Under the pieces are notes generated by a model. It had not been told where the DNA came from, did no database searches, and saw only the letters and a program-made list of their open reading frames with translations. Of a DNA stretch of 64,000 nt, positions 8,275 to 15,900 are shown one piece after another. Position numbers and translations under genes: made by a program. This DNA is from Gallionella sp. (GTDB lineage Bacteria; Pseudomonadota; Gammaproteobacteria; Burkholderiales; Gallionellaceae). The stretch covers positions 1 to 64,000 of the forward strand of contig JALNYK010000013.1 in assembly GCA_023229845.1 (NCBI GenBank). The letters run 5' to 3'. Numbering within the stretch: position 1 is the stretch's first letter; each line of letters opens with the position of its first letter.

Positions 8275-8290
8275 TGGCACGCATCCTGCT
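8275..8290 (+). promoter_or_regulatory. Sigma-54 (RpoN) promoter of the porin-glnK-amtB operon
   Basis: TGGCACGCATCCTGCT carries the exact -24 core TGGCACG and a -12 core CTGC. GG and GC are separated by exactly 10 nt as RpoN requires. It lies 53-68 bp before the porin ATG. In Herbaspirillum the equivalent nlmA-glnK-amtB operon is NtrC/sigma-54 controlled, which fits nitrogen-starvation expression here. Confidence 0.88.
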
Positions 8291-8342
8291 GCACAGGAGG
8301 TGCGGATACTGTTATCCCGTTTACAACCTCAAGAAAGGAAAC

Positions 8343-9086
8343 ATGATGAAGACGAAACTGTTGAACTCCCTGTTGTTGGCTGCTCTGGTTGCACCTAGCG
8401 TGGCGCTGGCCGAAGAAGCATTGCCGATTGCCGCTAACGTCAGCATGACCTCCGACTACCTGTTCCGCGGCATCTCGCAGACCGGCCATGACCCGGCGAT
8501 CCAAGGCGGTTTCGACTTTGCGCATGACAGCGGAGTTTACGTCGGTATCTGGGGTTCCAATGTGGGCTGGATCGAGGATTACCAGGGTTATGCTTCGGGC
8601 AACATGGAAATCGATCTGTATGGTGGCTTCCGTGGCGGCTTCGCCGGAGATTTCACCTATGACCTGGGCGCGATCCAGTATTACTACCCCGGCACTCGCG
8701 GCGCTATCACCAATGCCGACACCACCGAGCTCTATGCCGCATTGGGCTACAAGTGGGTCACCGCAAAGTATTCGTACGTCGCTAGCACCGGTGCCTTCGG
8801 CTTTGCCAATGCTAAGGGCTCCGACTATCTGGACATCTCCGCCAGCGTACCTGTCGGCGATACCGGCCTGACCGCAGGCGCGCATTGGGGTACTTTCGGC
8901 TTCAAGAACAACGCCGCGCAAGACTACGACGACTGGAAGCTCAGCCTGAGCTACAACATGGGCTCCGGCATGACCGTCGGTGCAGCGTACTCGGATACCA
9001 GCGCCAATGCAGCGGTCTGGACCGATGCAAATGCCCAAGACTTGGGCAATGGCCAAGCCTTCGTGTGGGTTTCCAAGGCATTCTGA
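8343..9086 (+). CDS. TorF/Gcw_chp family outer-membrane porin-like protein (NlmA-like)
   Basis: A 247-residue exported beta-barrel protein. The signal peptide MMKTKLLNSLLLAALVAPSVALA ends at AEEA. The mature part has the TorF/Gcw_chp hallmarks: NVSMTSDYLFRGISQT, then alternating aromatic strands with Gly turns, ending FVWVSKAF with a terminal Phe as outer-membrane proteins do. It is first in an operon with glnK (49 nt gap) and amtB, preceded by a sigma-54 promoter. It probably allows ammonium or another nitrogen source through the outer membrane under starvation. That role is inferred from context, as the family is biochemically poorly characterised. The start is preceded by AAGGAAA. The ATG at 8346 is an equally possible start. 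Confidence 0.9.
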   Translation: MMKTKLLNSLLLAALVAPSVALAEEALPIAANVSMTSDYLFRGISQTGHDPAIQGGFDFAHDSGVYVGIWGSNVGWIEDYQGYASGNMEIDLYGGFRGGFAGDFTYDLGAIQYYYPGTRGAITNADTTELYAALGYKWVTAKYSYVASTGAFGFANAKGSDYLDISASVPVGDTGLTAGAHWGTFGFKNNAAQDYDDWKLSLSYNMGSGMTVGAAYSDTSANAAVWTDANAQDLGNGQAFVWVSKAF

Positions 9087-9096
9087 ATCTAACCAC

Positions 9097-9118
9097 GGGG
9101 GCGCTATGCCGCCCCTTT
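9097..9118 (+). terminator. Hairpin with short T-run between porin and glnK genes (attenuator-like)
   Basis: GGGGGCG and CGCCCCT pair around a six-base loop and are followed by TTTAT. The stem is strong but the U-run is short, so it may attenuate rather than stop transcription. This would let porin mRNA exceed glnK-amtB mRNA, or protect the 3' end of the porin message. Confidence 0.5.
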
Positions 9119-9135
9119 ATCCGAAGGAGATTGCT

Positions 9136-9474
9136 ATGAAAATGGTTACTGCCATCATCAAGCCGTTCAAGCTCGACGAGGTGCGTGAGGCATTGTCCGC
9201 CATCGGCGTGCAAGGCATCACCGTCACCGAGGTCAAGGGCTTCGGGCGTCAGAAGGGCCACACCGAGCTGTATCGCGGTGCGGAATACGTGGTGGATTTC
9301 CTGCCGAAGATCAAGCTGGAGGCCGCTGTCGAGGCCAGCATGCTCGACCAGGTGCTGGAAGCCATCGAGAAGGCTGCCCAGACCGGCAAGATCGGCGACG
9401 GCAAGATCTTCGTATCCAGCCTCGATCAAGTGATCCGCATCCGCACCGGCGAGTCCGGTCCGGAAGCGCTGTAA
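9136..9474 (+). CDS. glnK: P-II family nitrogen regulatory protein GlnK
   Basis: Exactly 112 residues, as usual for P-II trimers. It begins MKMVTAIIKPFKLDEVREAL. The T-loop GRQKGHTELYRGAEYVVDF has Tyr51 in place for uridylylation by GlnD, and the ATP/2-oxoglutarate-binding segment TGKIGDGKIF is intact. GlnK reports nitrogen status. Under ammonium excess it plugs the AmtB channel through its T-loop, and it also signals to NtrB/NtrC. The ATG at 9136 has AAGGAG before it. Coupling to amtB 10 nt downstream is why the call is GlnK rather than GlnB, although the proteins are nearly alike. Confidence 0.95.
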   Translation: MKMVTAIIKPFKLDEVREALSAIGVQGITVTEVKGFGRQKGHTELYRGAEYVVDFLPKIKLEAAVEASMLDQVLEAIEKAAQTGKIGDGKIFVSSLDQVIRIRTGESGPEAL

Positions 9475-9484
9475 GGAGAGCATC

Positions 9485-10981
9485 ATGAAAAAATTGTTCG
9501 TACTCTTTGCCGTGCTGTTCGCGCTGTGCGGTGTATCCGTCGCTCAGGCCGAAGAAGCGGTAGCCGTTGCAGAGGCTGTCTCCGCAGTGGTCGAGGCGGC
9601 CCCGGCCGTCGAAGCCGTCGCTCCAGAGGCTGCCGTTGCGGAAGCTGCTCCCGCACCGACTCCCAACAAGGGCGACACCGGCTTCATGCTCACCTCCACG
9701 CTGCTGGTGATCATGATGTCCATTCCCGGCCTCGCGCTGTTCTACGGCGGTCTGGTGCGCAGCAAGAACATGCTGTCCATTCTGATGCAGGTGTTCAGCA
9801 TATTCGCGCTGATCGCCGTGCTGTGGGCGGTGTACGGCTACTCGCTGGCATTCACCACGGGTAACGCGTTCATCGGCGGATTCGATCGTCTGTTCCTGTC
9901 CGGCATCTACGATCCGGTCACCGGTGCGGTCGCCAATGCGGCCACGTTCAGCAAGGGCGTAGTGATTCCCGAGTTCGCCTTCGTCGCCTTCCAGGCCACC
10001 TTCGCCGCCATCACCGTGGCGCTGATCGTGGGCGGTTTCGCCGAGCGCATGAAGTTTTCCGCCGTGCTGCTGTTCTCCGCACTGTGGTTCACCTTCAGCT
10101 ACCTGCCGATCGCACACATGGTCTGGTTCTGGCCCGGCCCGGATGCCTTCACCGATGCTGATGCTGCCGCTGCTGCGGTCGCCGCTTCCGGCTGGCTGTT
10201 CCAGAAGGGCGCGCTGGACTTCGCAGGCGGCACCGTGGTGCACATCAACGCCGGCGTAGCCGGTCTGGTGGGCGCGTATCTGGTCGGCAAGCGTATCGGT
10301 TACGGCAAGGAACCGATGGCTCCGCACAACCTGGTGATGACCATGATCGGTGCATCGCTGCTGTGGGTGGGCTGGTTCGGTTTCAACGCAGGCTCTGCGC
10401 TGGAAGCGGGCGGCACCGCTACCCTGGCCTTCGCCAACACCCTGTTCGCCACTGCCGCGGCAGTGCTGACCTGGCTGGCTAGCGAATGGATGCTGAAGGG
10501 CAAGCCCAGCCTGCTGGGTGCAGCCTCCGGCGCGGTTGCCGGTCTGGTCGCCATTACCCCGGCCTGCGGCTGGGTCGGCATCGGCGGCGGTCTGGTCATC
10601 GGCGCACTGGCGGGTGTGGTCTGCTTCTGGGGCGTGACCGGTCTGAAGAAGATGCTGGGTGCGGACGATGCGCTGGACGTGTTCGGCATCCACGCTCTGG
10701 GCGGTATCCTGGGCGCGCTGCTCACCGGCGTGTTCAACACCTGGAGCCTAGGCGGCACCGGCATCATCGACTACGTCAACAACACCATCGTCGACACCAC
10801 GATCAGCTCGCAACTGTGGATCCAAACACAGGCCGTGCTGACCTCGGTGATCTGGTCCGGCGTGGCTGCCTTCATCTGCTACAAGATCGTAGACCTGACC
10901 ATCGGCCTGCGCGTCAAGGAAGAAGACGAACGCGAAGGTCTGGACACCACCAGCCACGGCGAGCGCGCTTACAACTCGTAA
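9485..10981 (+). CDS. amtB: Ammonium transporter AmtB
   Basis: A 498-residue member of the Amt/MEP/Rh family with about eleven membrane helices in addition to a cleavable signal peptide (MKKLFVLFAVLFALCGVSVA). After the signal comes a 45-residue Ala/Val/Glu/Pro linker, unusually long and repetitive (AVAEAVSAVVEAAPAVEAVA). The transporter core starts at GDTGFMLTSTLLVIMM. Hallmarks are the FYGGLVR motif, GGTVVHINAGVAG with a pore His, and FGIHALGGILGALLTGVF with the second pore His. The cytoplasmic tail ends in DTTSHGERAYNS. It conducts ammonium/ammonia across the inner membrane and is gated by GlnK, encoded just upstream. A rho-independent terminator follows at 11071. Confidence 0.97.
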   Translation: MKKLFVLFAVLFALCGVSVAQAEEAVAVAEAVSAVVEAAPAVEAVAPEAAVAEAAPAPTPNKGDTGFMLTSTLLVIMMSIPGLALFYGGLVRSKNMLSILMQVFSIFALIAVLWAVYGYSLAFTTGNAFIGGFDRLFLSGIYDPVTGAVANAATFSKGVVIPEFAFVAFQATFAAITVALIVGGFAERMKFSAVLLFSALWFTFSYLPIAHMVWFWPGPDAFTDADAAAAAVAASGWLFQKGALDFAGGTVVHINAGVAGLVGAYLVGKRIGYGKEPMAPHNLVMTMIGASLLWVGWFGFNAGSALEAGGTATLAFANTLFATAAAVLTWLASEWMLKGKPSLLGAASGAVAGLVAITPACGWVGIGGGLVIGALAGVVCFWGVTGLKKMLGADDALDVFGIHALGGILGALLTGVFNTWSLGGTGIIDYVNNTIVDTTISSQLWIQTQAVLTSVIWSGVAAFICYKIVDLTIGLRVKEEDEREGLDTTSHGERAYNS

Positions 10982-11070
10982 GCACTCTCCACGCCCTCTC
11001 TGGAATCAGGGAGGGGGCGGGAGAAAAAGGATTTCTCTCCTCCCGAGAGCAGCAACAAAGCTCTCTTTTC

Positions 11071-11095
11071 AGGGCACCGCAAGGTGCCCTTTTTT
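11071..11095 (+). terminator. Rho-independent terminator of the glnK-amtB operon
   Basis: An 8 bp perfect stem AGGGCACC/GGTGCCCT with a GCAA tetraloop is followed by TTTTTT. This is a textbook intrinsic terminator 90 bp after the amtB stop. Confidence 0.95.
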
Positions 11096-11360
11096 ATTGC
11101 ACCCGACACAGAAGCAGCTGCTGCCCGACTCGTTGAGCCGTTGAACCGCGCGTCTCTGGGCTCCCGAATTATTATCCCTGCCAGAAACAGGGTAAATTAT
11201 GTAGAATTTCAACAGAAGGAAAAAAGCGGCATGTACCACATGCGATAAAAGCAACCTTGTTACCCGTAGCGAGTTTCCATTTTCGGCAAGGCTTCCTCCA
11301 TTGCCGGTTTCTGCATTTATGGATTCTCGTCAATACATTCTTAAAAATGGACTGACCTGA
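11096..11360. other. Intergenic leader before the hybrid kinase
   Basis: 265 bp without a gene. It is more AT-rich than its surroundings, with several TAAATTATG-like stretches (about 11190-11210) that could hold a -10 box. I see no convincing -35/-10 pair, sigma-54 site or long palindrome. It presumably contains the promoter of the signalling operon starting at 11361. Confidence 0.4.
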
Positions 11361-14300
11361 ATGAATCGGACAAAAATCTCCACCCGCCTGTTTTTCGGCT
11401 TCGCCCTGACATTGTTTGGTGCGCTGATCGTGGCAGGGATAGGTATCCACAGCACCACCCACCTCTCCGAAATGACTTCGGACATCTACCAGCATCCGTT
11501 TGTCGTAGCCAACACTATCATTGAAGTCAGGGCAGATATTCTGCGGGCACAAAACATCATGAATGACGTGGAGCACGCCGACAGTCCCGCTGAAGTCAAT
11601 CGCCTGATGCAGGAATTGCAGGAGTTGCGGGTGCAGGCGGACAAGAGTATGGGCATCGTGCGCAAGCTGTATCTGGGCAACAAGGCGGATGTGGAGGACA
11701 TAAACAAGGCGCTCGCCGAATGGCGCACCGCGCGCGACGACACCATCGGCCTGGTACGCGCAGGCAGGCAGGCCGATGCGATTGCTCTGGACGCCAGACG
11801 CGACGAACAGCTGGCCGCCACCGTATTGAAGCGTGTGGATGTCGTCCGGAACTACGCCGCACGGAAGGCCGCCGAACTCGAACAGAGTGCCGCCCAGGAA
11901 GCCAGTTTTGCAGTGCGATTGGCGGTCATCGCATTCGTCGTTGTCCTTGTCGGTGGCATCGCGCTGACGCTACTCATTACCCGCAGCGTAAAGCAATCGC
12001 TGCAACAGGCCGCCGCCACGGTGCAGAAGCTGATAGAAGGCAGCGGCGACAAGGTGCTTGTGGCGGAGGCCATCGGCGCGGGAGACCTGAGCAGGGAGAT
12101 AACTTCGTCGGAACCGCTGAGAATCGACGAGGCTCGTTTGCCCAACGACGAAATCGGTGTGCTGGTCAGGACGGCGGCACGTTTGAGCGAAGTCCAATAC
12201 ACGCTGGACGATGCTTTCCGCAAGATGACTCGGGCATTACGGGAAGACCGGGAAACCGTGCAGGCCATGGACTGGCTGAAGAGCGGACAAAACGAGTTGT
12301 ATGCGTTGATGAGGGGCGAGCAGGGCGCGGATAAAATGGCCGGCAAGGTGTTGGCCTTCCTGGCCGAATACCTCAAAGCTGGGGTGGGCGCCTTGTACCT
12401 GTACAGCGAGCGCGACAAGGAGCTGTGCCTTGCCGCGACCTATGCCTACACGCCGCGCAAGGATCGCTGTGATTGCTTCCATTTGGGCGAAGGGCTGGTT
12501 GGACAAGCTGCACTCGATCAGAAAATCATCTGCCTCTCCGAGGTGCCGCCCGACTATCTGCCGATCGCCTCGGCGCTGGGCGAGTCCCGCCCCACGGCGG
12601 TGACGGTCGTACCGTTGTTGCATGGCAAACGTCTGGTCGGCGTCATCGAAATGGGCTCCTTCGGCGAACTCGGCGACATCGGGCGGGAATTCCTGGAGCT
12701 GGCCAGGGAGGCTCTCGCCATCGGCCTCGACACGATGCTGTCGCGCCAGCGCATGTCGGAGCTGCTGGAAGAAACGCAGCAGCAGGCGGAAGAGCTGCGG
12801 ATGCAGCAGGAGGAACTCCAGCAAGGCAACGAGGAACTGGAAGAGCGCGCGCAGATGCTGGAGCAGCAGCGCGAACGGGTACGCGTCGCCAATCTGGAAC
12901 TCCAGTCCGCAAACCAGAGTCTGCAACGGCAGGCGGAGGAGCTCAACCGCGTCGGCGCATACAAGTCGGAATTCCTGGCCAACATGTCACACGAGCTCCG
13001 CACGCCGCTCAACAGCCTGATGATCCTCTCCAACCTGCTGGCGCAAAACAAGGAAGGCAACCTGACCGGCAAGCAGGTGGAATTCGCCGATACCATATAC
13101 GGCGCGGGCAAGGATCTGCTCAACCTCATCAACGATATTCTCGATTTGTCCAAGGTCGAGGCGGGCCAGATACAGCTCCATTACACCGAGTTGCCGATGG
13201 ACAGTCTGTGCGGTGGCCTGAGCGCCCTGTTTGCGCCGCTAGCCGAGCAAAAAAGCCTGGGGCTGCGAACGGAGATAGCGGCGGAAATACCGCGCGTATT
13301 CCGCGGCGACGAGCAACGTATTCAGCAGATATTGAAGAACTTGGTGTCCAACGCGCTGAAGTTCACCACCGAAGGCGAGGTGGTGATGAGTGTTGCCATA
13401 GCCGGGCCGGAAAATCCGCTGTCGGTGTCGGCCATTGCCTTTGCCGTGAGCGATACCGGCATCGGCGTACCCGCCGACAAGCAGCACCTGATCTTCCAGG
13501 CTTTCCAGCAGGCTGACGGCTCCATCAGCCGCAAGTACGGCGGCACGGGGCTGGGGCTATCCATCTCGCTCCAGCTTGCCCGCGCCATGAACGGCGACAT
13601 TCGCATGCGCAGCGAAGACGGCAAGGGCAGCGTGTTCACCTTGTTCCTGCCGCTCGCGGAAGTCGGCAGCCAGATTAAAACGACCGATGGTTTCGATTTC
13701 TCGCAGGCATCATGGGGCAATCTGGAGAGCAGACACGCGGTTGACGGAAGTGCCGAGCCCCCTAGAGCCGCCAACATTCTGTTGTCCGTACAACAGGAGG
13801 ACTCCGCGCTCTTTTCCGCGCCGCTGCCGGATGACCGGCAGCAATTGACGGCGGGAGACAAGAGCATCCTGATCATCGAGGACGACCTCGATTTCGCCGG
13901 GATACTTCAGGAGATGATACGCAAGCGGGGTTTCCCCGTGCTGGTGGCCGGCAACGGAGAAAGCGGCGTCGCAATGGCCGAGCGCTATGCGCCTAGCGCA
14001 ATCGTGCTCGACGTGATGCTGCCGCACATCGACGGCTGGCGCGTGATGCGCAGCCTCAAGGACAACCCGCGCACCCGCCACATTCCGGTGCATTTCATCA
14101 CCTGTATGGAAGACCGGCAGAAGGCGCTGGCGATGGGGGCCATAGGCCTCGTCACGAAGCCGGTCAGCGCGGAGCAGTTGAATGAGGTGTTCCAGACCAT
14201 CGAAGGCTCCATCGCCAGATCGGTCAAGCACCTGCTGATCGTCGAGGACAATACCACCGAGGCGCGCAGCATGGTCGCCCTGCTGGAAGAAGAGGATGTC

Positions 14301-15035
14301 GAGATCACGGTTGCCGCAAGCGGGGAAGACGCGCTGAATCTGCTCGCATCCGGGGCATTTGATTGCATGGTGCTCGATTTGAGTCTCTCCGACATGTCCG
14401 GTTTCGAACTGCTAGCGCGCATCGAAGCCATGCAGGAGATGCGCCGGATTCCGGTCGTCATCCATTCCGGGCGGGAGCTCACCCACGAGGACGAACGCAA
14501 GCTGCGGCGCTACGCGGAGAGCATCATCATCAAGGGCACCAGAAGTCCGGAACGACTGCTGAACGAAGTCAGCCTGTTCCTCCATCTGGTGGAAAGCAAC
14601 CTGCACCCCGACAAGCAGCGCATGATCCGCACCGCGCTCGACAAGGAAGCCATGCTGGATGGATGCAAGGTGCTGCTGGTGGACGACGATATGCGCAACA
14701 TCTTCTCCCTCTCCAGCATCCTCGCGGAAAGGAACATGCAGGTGATCGAGGCGGAAAACGGCCATGAGGCGCTCGCGCGGCTGGACGAGCATCCCGATGT
14801 GGCGATCGTACTGATGGACATCATGATGCCGGAGATGGACGGCTACACGGCGATGCGCGAGATCCGCAAGAATCTGCGCCTAGCGGACATGCCCATCATC
14901 GCGATGACCGCCAAGGCACTGAAAGGCGATCACGAGAAGTGCATAGCGGCGGGCGCGAGCGACTATATCGCCAAGCCGGTCGAGGTGGAGAAACTCTTCT
15001 CGTTGATGCGCGTCTGGACCTATCAATCGGCTTGA
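11361..15035 (+). CDS. Membrane-bound hybrid sensor histidine kinase with GAF and three receiver domains
   Basis: A 1224-residue sensor. TM1 (about 12-32), a helical periplasmic domain (33-180) and TM2 (about 182-206) are followed by a HAMP-like linker. A GAF domain (about 303-460) and a long Gln/Glu-rich coiled coil (465-530) come next. The HisKA domain has phospho-acceptor His544 in MSHELRTPLNSLM. The HATPase domain carries NLVSNALKFT and GGTGLGLSIS near 726. Three receivers follow: REC1 (phospho-Asp884, VLDVMLP), REC2 (Asp1006, VLDLSLS) and REC3 (Asp1153, LMDIMMPEMDG). REC2 lacks the usual Pro after its Asp (LSLSDMSG), so it may be a modulatory receiver. It is first in an operon with cheR (10 nt) and a second hybrid kinase. 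The signal is unknown. Confidence 0.93.
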   Translation: MNRTKISTRLFFGFALTLFGALIVAGIGIHSTTHLSEMTSDIYQHPFVVANTIIEVRADILRAQNIMNDVEHADSPAEVNRLMQELQELRVQADKSMGIVRKLYLGNKADVEDINKALAEWRTARDDTIGLVRAGRQADAIALDARRDEQLAATVLKRVDVVRNYAARKAAELEQSAAQEASFAVRLAVIAFVVVLVGGIALTLLITRSVKQSLQQAAATVQKLIEGSGDKVLVAEAIGAGDLSREITSSEPLRIDEARLPNDEIGVLVRTAARLSEVQYTLDDAFRKMTRALREDRETVQAMDWLKSGQNELYALMRGEQGADKMAGKVLAFLAEYLKAGVGALYLYSERDKELCLAATYAYTPRKDRCDCFHLGEGLVGQAALDQKIICLSEVPPDYLPIASALGESRPTAVTVVPLLHGKRLVGVIEMGSFGELGDIGREFLELAREALAIGLDTMLSRQRMSELLEETQQQAEELRMQQEELQQGNEELEERAQMLEQQRERVRVANLELQSANQSLQRQAEELNRVGAYKSEFLANMSHELRTPLNSLMILSNLLAQNKEGNLTGKQVEFADTIYGAGKDLLNLINDILDLSKVEAGQIQLHYTELPMDSLCGGLSALFAPLAEQKSLGLRTEIAAEIPRVFRGDEQRIQQILKNLVSNALKFTTEGEVVMSVAIAGPENPLSVSAIAFAVSDTGIGVPADKQHLIFQAFQQADGSISRKYGGTGLGLSISLQLARAMNGDIRMRSEDGKGSVFTLFLPLAEVGSQIKTTDGFDFSQASWGNLESRHAVDGSAEPPRAANILLSVQQEDSALFSAPLPDDRQQLTAGDKSILIIEDDLDFAGILQEMIRKRGFPVLVAGNGESGVAMAERYAPSAIVLDVMLPHIDGWRVMRSLKDNPRTRHIPVHFITCMEDRQKALAMGAIGLVTKPVSAEQLNEVFQTIEGSIARSVKHLLIVEDNTTEARSMVALLEEEDVEITVAASGEDALNLLASGAFDCMVLDLSLSDMSGFELLARIEAMQEMRRIPVVIHSGRELTHEDERKLRRYAESIIIKGTRSPERLLNEVSLFLHLVESNLHPDKQRMIRTALDKEAMLDGCKVLLVDDDMRNIFSLSSILAERNMQVIEAENGHEALARLDEHPDVAIVLMDIMMPEMDGYTAMREIRKNLRLADMPIIAMTAKALKGDHEKCIAAGASDYIAKPVEVEKLFSLMRVWTYQSA

Positions 15036-15045
15036 GCACCCCGCG

Positions 15046-15900
15046 ATGAAAACTGTCGATGTGGAAGACCTGGAAATCCGGCTGCTGCTGGAGGGCGTGC
15101 AGCATGTCTACGGTTATGACTTCCGGGAGTATGCCGCCTCCTCGATCAAGCGCAGGCTGACCCACTGGCTGGCCGAATCGGAGTTCGACACGTTTTCTGA
15201 GGCGCAGTCGCAACTGCTGCGCGACCGCAGCCTGTTCGAAAACCTGCTGCGCGGCATCACCGTCAACGTCACCGAAATGTTCCGCGACCCGGCTTTCTTC
15301 AAGGTCGTACGCGAACAGGTGGTTCCCTTCCTTAAGACTTATCCTTTCGTGAAGATCTGGCATGCCGGTTGCGCCAGCGGCGAGGAAGCCTATTCCATGG
15401 CGATCCTGCTCAACGAGGAGGGTATGGAAGATCGCTACCGGATATATGCGACGGATATCAACGAGACCGTGCTGCACAAGGCGGAAGAAGGCGTGATGCC
15501 GCTCGCCGAAATGCAGCGCTTTACGCGGAACTACCAGAAGAGCGGCGGCGCCGCTTCCTTTGCCAACTACTACACCGCCCGCTACGACCGTGCCGTCCTT
15601 TCCCCCGCGCTGAAAAAAAACATCGTCTTCGCACCGCACAACCTGGCGACCGACGCGGCCTTCGGAGAAATGAACATGATCCTGTGCCGCAACGTGATGA
15701 TCTATTTCAAGCACTCGCTCAAGGAGCGCTGCCTCGAACTCTTCGACGGCAGCTTGTCGGCGGGCGGATTCCTCTGTCTCGGGCTCAAGGAAACGCTGGA
15801 AAGAAAGAAGATCGGCGAAGCGTATGAGGAGCTGGCGCCGCCCATGCGCATTTACCGGAAGGGCTATGCGGCGGAGACACTGCGGAATGGGAGGGGCTGA
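15046..15900 (+). CDS. CheR-family protein-glutamate O-methyltransferase
   Basis: A 284-residue protein of standard CheR length. The N-terminal helical domain includes VYGYDFREYAASSIKRRL, the basic motif that contacts receptor tails. The AdoMet-binding Rossmann fold has IWHAGCASGEEAYSMAI at about 104-120, IYATDINETVL and MILCRNVMIYF. It would methylate Glu residues on a receptor or signalling coiled coil. No cheB demethylase/deamidase lies nearby. The neighbours are two hybrid kinases rather than cheA/cheW, so this is an alternative signalling cluster and not the main chemotaxis operon. Its TGA overlaps the ATG of the next gene by one base. I leave out the symbol because the genome probably also has a canonical cheR. 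Confidence 0.92.
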   Translation: MKTVDVEDLEIRLLLEGVQHVYGYDFREYAASSIKRRLTHWLAESEFDTFSEAQSQLLRDRSLFENLLRGITVNVTEMFRDPAFFKVVREQVVPFLKTYPFVKIWHAGCASGEEAYSMAILLNEEGMEDRYRIYATDINETVLHKAEEGVMPLAEMQRFTRNYQKSGGAASFANYYTARYDRAVLSPALKKNIVFAPHNLATDAAFGEMNMILCRNVMIYFKHSLKERCLELFDGSLSAGGFLCLGLKETLERKKIGEAYEELAPPMRIYRKGYAAETLRNGRG

